Source of the DNA: Candidatus Zixiibacteriota bacterium
GTDB taxonomy: Bacteria > Zixibacteria > MSB-5A5 > WJJR01 > JAJRUJ01
Length of the DNA stretch: 64,000 nucleotides
Assembly (NCBI GenBank): GCA_020051695.1
Contig: JAGVQM010000030.1
Span: 37,551 to 101,550, forward strand
Reading direction: 5' to 3'
This document shows, one piece after another, positions 25,863 through 32,146 of the stretch. The position numbers were made by a program, and so were the translations under genes. Numbering within the stretch: position 1 is the stretch's first letter; every line of letters starts with the position of its first letter. The notes beneath the pieces are model-generated. The model had not been told where the DNA came from and made no database searches. It saw only the letters and a program-made list of their open reading frames with translations.

Positions 25863-26519
25863 ATGCACATCATCAGCATCCGTCACGGCCGCTTTCCCCA
25901 GATTCGGATGCTCAATCACCGCTTCCGGGAGAACGCGCGGCATCTGATGGTCACGCTCGACGTCGAGGGGTATTCGCCGCCGGTAACGCGCGATTTCTTT
26001 TCGATCTATCACTCGCTGACCAGGGTCTTTCCCACTTTGGCACGGCACCAATGCTGCGAGCAATGGGAGAATACACCGTTGTTTCTTCAGGAAACAGACG
26101 GGGTATCGATCAAGACCGTGGGCGAGGTCGCCGACATTGCCCACCTGGTGGAACATGTCATCGTCGATCTGGTGGTGGCCGTCTCCTCGACGCGGACCTG
26201 TTCGGGAGTCACCTGCGGGCACCGGCAGCCGGAAAACCGTTTCGATCTGTTCATCGAATGCGAGGATGTCCGGCTGGGTGTGTTTGCCGCGAATTTTGCC
26301 GTCCACCTGATCCGCCGCCTGTTCGCCAAAGCGAGGATTTCCGGGCGGTATGCAAAAGTCGTGGAGGCGGCGCGGTTTTTCCATGGCCGGCCCAACGGCC
26401 GGGACCCACAACAGACGATCATTTCCCGGCTGGGGTATCCGCCGGGGCTGGCTCGGATGGCCGCTAACCACCTCCGGGTCTTTGGTTTTTTCGAGGACTA
26501 TGACCATGAACACGACTGA
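25863..26519 (+). CDS. Stand-alone homologue of the cyanophycin synthetase N-domain
   Basis: A 218-residue protein without the ATP-grasp or Mur-ligase parts of cyanophycin synthetase. It follows the plan of that enzyme's N-terminal domain: a start MHIISIRHGRFPQIR, then HLMVTLDVEGYSPP (compare KLIVMRLDLEE), a helix FFSIYHSLTRVFPTLARHQC, then ADIAHLVEHVIVDL (compare GHIVEHVALELQ) and FDLFIECEDVRLGVFAANFAVHLI (compare YNVVFEYVDEQAGRYAGRAAVRL). In cyanophycin synthetase this domain holds the growing polymer. A free copy may bind a peptide polymer or serve as adaptor; that is inference. The start lies directly after an in-frame stop. The next gene overlaps its end by 14 bases. Confidence 0.6.
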   Translation: MHIISIRHGRFPQIRMLNHRFRENARHLMVTLDVEGYSPPVTRDFFSIYHSLTRVFPTLARHQCCEQWENTPLFLQETDGVSIKTVGEVADIAHLVEHVIVDLVVAVSSTRTCSGVTCGHRQPENRFDLFIECEDVRLGVFAANFAVHLIRRLFAKARISGRYAKVVEAARFFHGRPNGRDPQQTIISRLGYPPGLARMAANHLRVFGFFEDYDHEHD

Positions 26520-26700
26520 AATATTATCCCGAGGTACCGGCGGGACGCAGACCGAACGCCGCCGCCGGCTGCAGCGGCGCCGCGAGTTTGACCGGGCAGT
26601 ACGGCTGGAGTCGGGGTCCGACACCTGCCGATTCCCCGGGGATCCGGCGGGATATCGTTTCATCCATTGTTGTACCTGGCAAAGGGAAAATCCGAATTGA
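26506..26700 (+). CDS. Short basic protein of unknown function
   Basis: A 64-residue reading frame starting at ATG 26506, eight bases after GAGGA and overlapping the end of the preceding gene by 14 bases, which suggests translational coupling. It is rich in Arg (TERRRRLQRRREFDRAVR) with three Cys in the second half (DTCRFPGDP, FIHCCTW). No family recognised. Its position between the cyanophycin-N-domain-like gene and the paralogue pair makes it part of the same likely operon. Confidence 0.5.
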   Translation: MNTTEILSRGTGGTQTERRRRLQRRREFDRAVRLESGSDTCRFPGDPAGYRFIHCCTWQRENPN

Positions 26701-26766
26701 TGATGCACCGGGGACATCCCGGTGACCACCTGTATCACGTCAACCGATCGCAAAGGAGGTGACACA

Positions 26767-26976
26767 ATGACGCGTTTTACCTACAACGACTTTCGGTGTC
26801 TGGAGCGCTGCCCGACATCCCCGAGCTATCTGCAGTCGCACATCACGAACCTGGTGTATTCCTCGGTCAACACGAGGGCCAAGATCGAGACGGTGAACCC
26901 GGAAACCGGTGAGTATCGTATCGTCTTGCAGGGCACGCTGGACATGGATTATCCGTGGCCGGGCCGTGAATTTTAA
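26767..26976 (+). CDS. 69-residue protein, paralogue A of a tandem pair
   Basis: Starts at ATG 26767 behind a textbook ribosome site (AAAGGAGGTGA). The protein begins MTRFTYNDFRCLERCPTSPS and has the block INL-like helix, then KIETVNPETGEYRIVLQGTL near the C-terminus. The next gene has the same length, the same LExxPxSPS element near residue 12 and the same NPxTGEYRIVLQGTLDxD block, so the two are a tandem duplication. A small single-domain protein with two or three beta strands at its end is likely. I know no family with this pattern. The very strong ribosome site suggests high expression. Confidence 0.75.
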   Translation: MTRFTYNDFRCLERCPTSPSYLQSHITNLVYSSVNTRAKIETVNPETGEYRIVLQGTLDMDYPWPGREF

Positions 26977-27025
26977 TTAACGCCGTCTGGACCGGATAAC
27001 CGCGTTCATGAGTGGGAGGAACCCA

Positions 27026-27232
27026 ATGAACAAATGGTCGATTAAAGACATCCACTGGCTGGAGAAGAGCCCGAGCTCACCGTCACGGTTCAACTGGCGC
27101 GTCTCCGAAGTGCTCTTCAATTCGACCAACTGCCGCTGCAAGGTTGACTCGATCAACCCGACGACCGGTGAATACCGGATTGTTCTGCAGGGCACGTTGG
27201 ACACCGATGATAATTACAATCCGCCGAACTAA
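27026..27232 (+). CDS. 68-residue protein, paralogue B of a tandem pair
   Basis: Starts at ATG 27026 behind GGGAGGA, 49 bases after paralogue A. It reads MNKWSIKDIHWLEKSPSSPS at the start and INPTTGEYRIVLQGTLDTD near the end, aligning with paralogue A over the full length without gaps of more than a residue or two. The two Cys of A in the N-terminal element (RCLERC) are replaced by other residues here, while B has its own pair (NCRCK) in the middle, so disulfides or a metal site are not conserved. No known family. Confidence 0.75.
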   Translation: MNKWSIKDIHWLEKSPSSPSRFNWRVSEVLFNSTNCRCKVDSINPTTGEYRIVLQGTLDTDDNYNPPN

Positions 27233-27245
27233 CGTTGAAGATATG

Positions 27246-27279
27246 CCCGGGGAAAGTCTGAAGCTTTCCCCGGGTTTCG
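27246..27279 (+). terminator. Hairpin after the paralogue pair
   Basis: A perfect 11-bp GC-rich stem, CCCGGGGAAAG (27246-27256) with CTTTCCCCGGG (27264-27274), loop of seven, followed by TTTC only. The short T run may let part of the transcription through to the next gene. Confidence 0.6.
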
Positions 27280-27311
27280 AAGCAACAGGCAACTTGTGCA
27301 GGAGAAAGACC

Positions 27312-27728
27312 ATGCCAAACGTCACGAGCAAGAACAAAGCGCGCCGGGCCACCACCCGCAAACCGGTCGCCCGCAAAACCAGCACCCGCAAGACCACGCG
27401 CAAGCCGGTCACCCGCAAAGCCGTCACGCGCAAAACCACGTGCAAACCGGCCACCCGCAAGGCAACGACCCGGAAGAATTACCGGAAATCGACGGCCCGG
27501 AAAACCACAACTCGCAAGCCCATGAACAGCCCGGTTGTCCGCAAGGCCACCACCCGGAAGAATTATCGGAAACCGGTCGCGCGCAAAGCCACGACCCGCA
27601 AGCTCACGAACAATCCGCCGTTGCAAAAAGCCACCTCGCGGAAAACCACACGGGTCGTCCGCAAGGCGACAAACCGGCGGAATTGGAAACCTTCGAACAA
27701 TTCCCGGCCCAAAACCCATCGCTGGTAA
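27312..27728 (+). CDS. Histone-H1-like Lys/Arg repeat protein
   Basis: A 138-residue protein starting MPNVTSKNKARRATTRK, built almost wholly of short repeats of the form ATTRK, KPVARK and KNYRK; Lys, Arg and Thr make up most of it and acidic residues are almost absent. Two longer copies (ATTRKNYRKSTARK, ATTRKNYRKPVARK) show recent expansion. Such proteins resemble the C-terminal tail of histone H1 and bacterial Hc1/Hc2-like proteins that neutralise DNA. AGGAGA stands eight bases before the ATG. An RNA- or DNA-binding role is inferred from composition only. Confidence 0.7.
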   Translation: MPNVTSKNKARRATTRKPVARKTSTRKTTRKPVTRKAVTRKTTCKPATRKATTRKNYRKSTARKTTTRKPMNSPVVRKATTRKNYRKPVARKATTRKLTNNPPLQKATSRKTTRVVRKATNRRNWKPSNNSRPKTHRW

Positions 27729-27806
27729 CAGCGGTGGGATAAGGCCTGGATGGGGATATGTGTAACAGAAACCGACACTTTGAATTGAACAATACACGTA
27801 TCTGAC

Positions 27807-27834
27807 AGGGCCATCGGAACGGCCCTTACATTTA
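27807..27834 (+). terminator. Weak terminator before murQ
   Basis: Stem AGGGCC (27807-27812) with GGCCCT (27821-27826), loop of eight, then TACATTTAT. It would end the H1-like transcript. Confidence 0.4.
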
Positions 27835-27977
27835 TGCTCACGGTTGCGGGAAATCCTCTCCCGCACTCGTTCATCCGACGACGCCCCCGCCGGCGGCGGG
27901 CGCCTGCCGGTTTTTTGCCGTGGAATTTTCCCAAATGTTCGGTTGACCTGCGGGCGGCCGCGAGTTTTAATCGCACC

Positions 27978-28904
27978 ATGTCACGCAAACTCTTTGAGCA
28001 ACTCGGCTCGCTGGTCACCGAGGCCGGCAATCCCCGGACCAAGCGACTGGACCGCATGAGTGTCACCGATATCCTGTCAATCATCAACCAGGAAGACGCT
28101 ACAGTGCCGCAAACCATTGCCGCCCTGCTCCCGCAAATCGCGGCCGCCACGGACTTGTACATCAACACGCTGCACCGCGGGGGACGCGTATTATATCTTG
28201 GCGCGGGGACCTCCGGCCGGCTGGGGGTCCTCGATGCGGCGGAATGCCCCCCGACATTCGGCACTGAGCCGGGCCAAATCATCGGGGTTATTGCCGGCGG
28301 CCGGGGCACACTCGTCCGCTCACGGGAGGGAATCGAGGATAAATCGGGCGCCGCCCTGCGCGATTTGAAGCGGCACGACTTCAATAAGCAGGACTTGCTG
28401 GTGGCCATTGCCGCCTCCGGCAGAACACCGTATACACTGGCCGGGCTGGAGTACGCCAGGTCGCTTGGAGCACGGACGGTTTTCATCTGCGCCAATCCGG
28501 CGGACGATCCATCCGCCGCCGCCGATGTCGTCATTCCAGTTGTGCTGGGGCCGGAGGTCATCGCCGGTTCGACACGGATGAAAGCGGGCACGGCACAAAA
28601 GCTGATCTTGAATATGATTTCCACCACGGCAATGGTGCGGCTGGGGAAAACGTACGGCAATCTGATGGTGGATTTGCGAGCCACTTCGGCCAAGCTGGCC
28701 GAACGCTCACGGCGAATCCTCATAACCGCCACAGGCGTGGATTATGATCAAGCGGGAAAGCTGCTGGAAAGGGCCAATGGTGAGGTCAAGACCGCGCTGG
28801 TCATGGCCAAATTGGGCTGCACCGCTACCATGGCCCGCCGGGAGCTTAAAGCCGCGGATGGCTTTGTATACCGTGTCCTGAGTCCTGAACTAGCCGGCGA
28901 ATGA
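27978..28904 (+). CDS. murQ: N-acetylmuramic acid 6-phosphate etherase MurQ
   Basis: It splits the lactyl ether of MurNAc-6-phosphate to GlcNAc-6-phosphate and lactate in peptidoglycan recycling. The ATG at 27978 gives 308 residues, the family length; the 48 codons upstream are not conserved. It is a SIS-domain protein with LYLGAGTSGRLGVLDAAECPPTFG near residue 65-88, including the catalytic Glu of AECPP, then AIAASGRTPYTLAGLEYA and GPEVIAGSTRMKAGTAQK, both diagnostic. VKTALVMAKLGC near 270 belongs to the helical C-terminal domain. No murP or anmK gene is adjacent. The gene is convergent with coaX. Confidence 0.95.
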   Translation: MSRKLFEQLGSLVTEAGNPRTKRLDRMSVTDILSIINQEDATVPQTIAALLPQIAAATDLYINTLHRGGRVLYLGAGTSGRLGVLDAAECPPTFGTEPGQIIGVIAGGRGTLVRSREGIEDKSGAALRDLKRHDFNKQDLLVAIAASGRTPYTLAGLEYARSLGARTVFICANPADDPSAAADVVIPVVLGPEVIAGSTRMKAGTAQKLILNMISTTAMVRLGKTYGNLMVDLRATSAKLAERSRRILITATGVDYDQAGKLLERANGEVKTALVMAKLGCTATMARRELKAADGFVYRVLSPELAGE

Positions 28905-28921
28905 TTATCGGTGTTCGCCGG
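28894..28921. terminator. Hairpin between convergent murQ and coaX
   Basis: An 8-bp stem, CCGGCGAA (28894-28901) with TTCGCCGG (28914-28921), overlapping the murQ stop. No T run follows on either strand, so termination activity is uncertain. Confidence 0.3.
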
Positions 28922-28944
28922 AGTACCCCGGATTATCAGTTCTT

Positions 28945-29721
28945 CTATCGATTATTCTTATAAATGACGCACAGCCCAAACAGGGTCAGTGTATCATCAA
29001 CCGCGTCAAAAAGGTTTGTCTCCGCGGCAATCGTCGAGGCCAACCCGCCGGTGGCAATAATCGTCGGCTTTTCGCCTAATTCGTCGGTGATGCGGCGGAT
29101 GATCCCCTCCACCTGCCCGATGGTACCGTACAGCAGGCCGGATTTTAGGGCATCCTCGGTGTCGGCGCCGATAACCCGCCGCGGCGCTTCCAGTTTTACT
29201 TTGAACAACCGCGCGGCCCGTTCGGACAGCCGTGCCGAGGAGGTTTCGATGCCGGGGGCAATCGCCCCGCCAAGGTATTCACCGGCAGCGGAGATAACAT
29301 CAAACGTGGTCGCCGTACCGAAATCGACAATGATCCCGGCCCCGTCATATTTATGCACGAAGGCCTCGGCGTTGGCGATCCGGTCGGCGCCGACCTGGCG
29401 GGGATCATCGGTTTTTATCTTCACCTTGAACCGCAGATCGCAGGTGACGACAATCGCCTCACAATGGAAATAGCGCCGGGCCATTTCCTGATAGACCGGG
29501 GTCAACGACGGGACCACCGAACAAATAATGACTCCGCCGATCACCGGCCGGGGCTGCACCTGATGGTTTTGCAGGTGCCCGATCAAGATCCCGGCCTCGT
29601 CGGCAGTCAGCGTATGTTTGGAGGACAGCCGGAAAAAATTGACCAGCCGTTCTTCCTCGTAAAATCCGGCAACGGTGGTAGTATTGCCGATATCTATCGC
29701 GAGTAAATAAGGTGTTTTCAT
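28945..29721 (-). CDS. coaX: Type III pantothenate kinase CoaX
   Basis: It phosphorylates pantothenate, the first step of coenzyme A synthesis. The ATG at 29721 (MKTPYLLAIDIGNTTTVAGFY) gives 258 residues, as usual; the longer upstream frame is not conserved. It belongs to the ASKHA fold: phosphate-1 motif DIGNTTT, the linker RFKVKIKTDDPRQVGADRIANAEAF with GADRIAN, and IIVDFGTATTFDVI (phosphate 2), then YLGGAIAPGI and TGLLYGTIGQVEGI-like KSGLLYGTIGQVEGI. Type III enzymes are not inhibited by CoA. The usual partner birA is not next to it here. Confidence 0.95.
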   Translation of the reverse strand: MKTPYLLAIDIGNTTTVAGFYEEERLVNFFRLSSKHTLTADEAGILIGHLQNHQVQPRPVIGGVIICSVVPSLTPVYQEMARRYFHCEAIVVTCDLRFKVKIKTDDPRQVGADRIANAEAFVHKYDGAGIIVDFGTATTFDVISAAGEYLGGAIAPGIETSSARLSERAARLFKVKLEAPRRVIGADTEDALKSGLLYGTIGQVEGIIRRITDELGEKPTIIATGGLASTIAAETNLFDAVDDTLTLFGLCVIYKNNR

Positions 29722-29846
29722 GCTTCCAAGGTACTCATCGGCGAGAATTTGGCAAGTGGGGAGTGGCGGCTGCCGCCGGCCGAAAGTCAAAACCTGCCGA
29801 ATTGTGTCTTTATTTAGCTGCTGGAGAATGCACCGATATAATAAGC

Positions 29847-30206
29847 ATGGGACCGACCAGTGGACACCGGGACTTGGCCACACTGAATTGCTGGGAATTC
29901 ACCAATTGCGGGAGAGAACCGGGCGGCCACCGTGCCGATGACCTCGGCGTTTGCCCGGCGGGGGCCGACGGCCGCATGGATGGTGTTAACGGGGGACGAA
30001 ACGGGGGACGAATCTGCTGGGCGGTGGCCGGCACGTTCAGCCACAATCGCCCGCAGTGCATTTATGCCGACGCGACGCGCCCTTGTGAAACGTGTGAGTT
30101 CTACCTGATTGTGCATCCCACTGAAAAAACATCCACACAAGTGGAATTGGACCATCGCCGGCGTATGCCGCTGCGCATCGACAACTATCATCTGGCAGCA
30201 TTGTAA
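29847..30206 (+). CDS. Two-CW domain protein
   Basis: A 119-residue protein with the pattern CWEFTNCGREPGG (from residue 15) and, 30 residues on, GGRICWAVAGTFS followed by CIYADATRPCETCEFY. This is the two-CW arrangement: paired Cys-Trp motifs with further Cys that should form one zinc- or metal-binding unit. Such domains are seen in cytoplasmic signalling proteins of many anaerobes and deltaproteobacteria; the function is unknown. The usual ribosome site is missing near the ATG at 29847, so the start is not sure, though there is no better one after the last in-frame alternative at 29712. Divergent from coaX. Confidence 0.7.
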   Translation: MGPTSGHRDLATLNCWEFTNCGREPGGHRADDLGVCPAGADGRMDGVNGGRNGGRICWAVAGTFSHNRPQCIYADATRPCETCEFYLIVHPTEKTSTQVELDHRRRMPLRIDNYHLAAL

Positions 30207-30752
30207 CCACCCTCTCCCCCTGACTCGCTCGGCGGATATTCAGGGCCATCAAACGCACACTTTGACGGTTTCGAAGTCTCTGTGCGACCATTTTCCTATC
30301 AACCGTTCATCTTTTCCACAAAACTCCAATTGTCCGGATTCAAGGATATTCTCCGATTGGAAGACTTAATATTTGATCAATAAACAGGTTAAACAGGGAC
30401 GATTTGCGCCCAACCTTTGGTTAAATATGACCGAATGTGTCAGCATTATACCGGTTGCGCTTTTATCACATTTCGCTTGACAAAACAATGCGGCTGATGC
30501 AATGTATTGTTGTCTGTGGAATTTTGGGTTTACGGCGTCGGGTCGTCTGCTGTCCGACAGGCAGCAAGTCGGCTGAAGGCGTAGAAGACGTCATCCCTCA
30601 CTACGCGCGGCTTATTGAAGCCACCGCCCGAAATGCCACGGGGATACAACAACGGGTAAATGCACCGGGTCACCTTACCGCATGTACTTTATGCCGGGGT
30701 GTGATATCCGCGCCACCGGCGACGGGTGAAGTATACTCGGGTCCGGCAAGTG
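30207..30752. other. Long intergenic region
   Basis: About 550 bases. AT-rich at first (30330-30440), with TTGACA at 30477 but no well-spaced -10 box. From 30540 on it has several short hairpins such as CTGC-TGTCCGACA-GGCAG near 30550. Short open frames cross it but none has a ribosome site and normal composition. I see no known riboswitch motif. Confidence 0.4.
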
Positions 30753-31511
30753 ATGACCGCGCAAAGGCGATGGCAGTCGTGGCGTTTACGCCGGCGCCGT
30801 GAAGACGCCGGTGATGATTTGTATGCTGAGCGATTGTCGAAAGTCCGGGAGGGGCCGTTCCCTCCTCCTGATTTATTCCTCCTGGCGACTGCCCTGTTAC
30901 TCAGCGCATTCCTGATGGCCTGCGTCATCGGCTCCCCTGCTTTCGGCTGGACAGCGTGGATCAGTCTTTTCCCCATATTCCTCGCCATTCAGATTCTCTC
31001 CCCCTTGTGGGCGGGCGCGGCGGGGGCGTTCTGGGGCCTGACTTTGTATGTTTTTTCGGCGCTGGTGCTCGGCGGCGGGATTGCGCCCTCAGTTAGATCA
31101 GTGGTATTGGTGACGGGGATCCCGGCAGTCTACGCCTTTGGCGCGGCCCGGTTTAGCCGGCGGCTGGGGGTGAGACCGCTGCTGTTGGCGCTGGGTTGGG
31201 TCGGCGTCGAACTGGCCCTGACGCCGCTTGGCCTTTCCGAGGGGTTATTGGCCGGTTCTCAGGGTGATAGTATCCAACACTACTGGATCAGTCGTTCGTT
31301 GGGATATGTATTTATTGCATTCTTGATTGCCGGCGCGAATGCATTACTGCTTAACATCCTGTGTGAAATTCACGTCCGGCTGCCCCGTCATAAATCGTTT
31401 ACCTTCAAATTCACACAGACGGCTTTTCATATCATTCCCACGTTTCTGCCCTGCCGACAATGGACCTGTTGCCGGATTCAATCCCGCGCACCTCCCTCGT
31501 TAGGTTGTTGA
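30753..31511 (+). CDS. Membrane protein resembling the N-terminal part of apolipoprotein N-acyltransferase
   Basis: From the ATG at 30753 about 252 residues; a GTG at 30726 is another possible start and the true one is unsure. After a charged N-terminus, six or so membrane helices follow: FLLATALLLSAFLMACVIG, GWTAWISLFPIFLAIQIL, WAGAAGAFWGLTLYVFSAL, VVLVTGIPAVYAFGA, LLLALGWVGVELALTPLG and GYVFIAFLIAGANALLLNIL. WVGVELALTPLG and the final helix match Lnt, but its carbon-nitrogen hydrolase domain is absent. The last 40 residues look random, which may point to a frameshift near 31440. It lies upstream of a gene with a C-terminal sorting signal. Confidence 0.55.
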   Translation: MTAQRRWQSWRLRRRREDAGDDLYAERLSKVREGPFPPPDLFLLATALLLSAFLMACVIGSPAFGWTAWISLFPIFLAIQILSPLWAGAAGAFWGLTLYVFSALVLGGGIAPSVRSVVLVTGIPAVYAFGAARFSRRLGVRPLLLALGWVGVELALTPLGLSEGLLAGSQGDSIQHYWISRSLGYVFIAFLIAGANALLLNILCEIHVRLPRHKSFTFKFTQTAFHIIPTFLPCRQWTCCRIQSRAPPSLGC

Positions 31512-31562
31512 CATCGCTTCATCCGTTAACAAGCAGAATTCTGACAAAATCGGGAGGGAGTA

Positions 31563-32057
31563 ATGTACATTAAGAGAATATCCGTTGTGTTGGGCATTTG
31601 TCTGTTGGTTCTCTTGTTTTCAACCCAGATTTTTGCGGAACCACAGTCCAGTTCAATCGAAAAGACATTCATAAACAATTCTGCCGCTTCGCGGACAGAT
31701 CTTCATATCGAGTTCAATGGACCAGTGGACGCCAATAGTGATGTATCCGGCGATTACAGCCCGTTCACTGCCAAGACCAATTCAGGGAGCAACGTAATCG
31801 TCTTTTCCGGCGGGACAGTCCCGATTGGCGGTGAAGTCGGCTGCATTAAATTTGAATCAACGATGGATGGTCTGCAAATTGTAAGCGCCACATGGACCCC
31901 GGGCGATATCGTCATTCCTGATGATGACATTAAGGTGTGCCGTGTAATCGCGCCGGTACCGTCGTTAACCGAATGGGGCATGATCGCCCTCGTCGTCCTC
32001 TTATTGGCCGCCGGGGTTGTGATTATCCGCCGCCGGAAATTACCGGTCCGCGCATAA
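31563..32057 (+). CDS. Exported protein with IPTL-CTERM-like sorting signal
   Basis: A 164-residue protein with GGGAGGGAG before the ATG. A signal peptide (ISVVLGICLLVLLFSTQIFA) is followed by a beta-rich domain of about 100 residues (DLHIEFNGPVDANSDVSG, NVIVFSGGTVPIGGEVGCIKFES). The C-terminus is tripartite: VPSLTEWGM, a hydrophobic helix (IALVVLLLAAGVVII) and RRRK. This matches the IPTL-CTERM class of protein-sorting signals, which a membrane enzyme is thought to cut before attachment or release at the cell surface. The gene has its own strong terminator. The cognate sorting enzyme is not obvious in the window. Confidence 0.8.
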   Translation: MYIKRISVVLGICLLVLLFSTQIFAEPQSSSIEKTFINNSAASRTDLHIEFNGPVDANSDVSGDYSPFTAKTNSGSNVIVFSGGTVPIGGEVGCIKFESTMDGLQIVSATWTPGDIVIPDDDIKVCRVIAPVPSLTEWGMIALVVLLLAAGVVIIRRRKLPVRA

Positions 32058-32100
32058 GTTGTTCGGTCTGTGAAGAATTCGACAAAGCCGCAGTGGAAGG

Positions 32101-32140
32101 CAACTCCCCCAATGCCTGGTGTTGGGGGAGTTGTTATTTT
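32101..32140 (+). terminator. Strong terminator after the IPTL-CTERM gene
   Basis: A perfect 12-bp stem, CAACTCCCCCAA (32101-32112) with TTGGGGGAGTTG (32122-32133), then TTATTTT. Confidence 0.85.
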
Positions 32141-32146
32141 CGTCGT

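Noticed and set aside
25686..26765. 359-codon minus-strand frame
   Set aside because: It is antisense to the cyanophycin-domain gene and the 64-residue gene, with no recognisable domain; the plus-strand genes have homology and coupling.
27153..28732. Minus-strand frames opposite the H1-like gene and murQ
   Set aside because: They are mirror frames of a low-complexity Lys/Arg repeat and of murQ; the Gly/Arg/Phe repeats in them arise from the repeat on the other strand.
30437..30802. 121-codon frame in the long gap before the Lnt-like gene
   Set aside because: No ribosome site, odd composition and overlap with the following gene; not supported.
30726..30840. Possible cyclic-di-GMP riboswitch because of GCGCAAAGGC near 30760
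   Set aside because: The conserved flanking helices and the tetraloop-receptor parts are not found, and the motif lies inside or next to the coding start.
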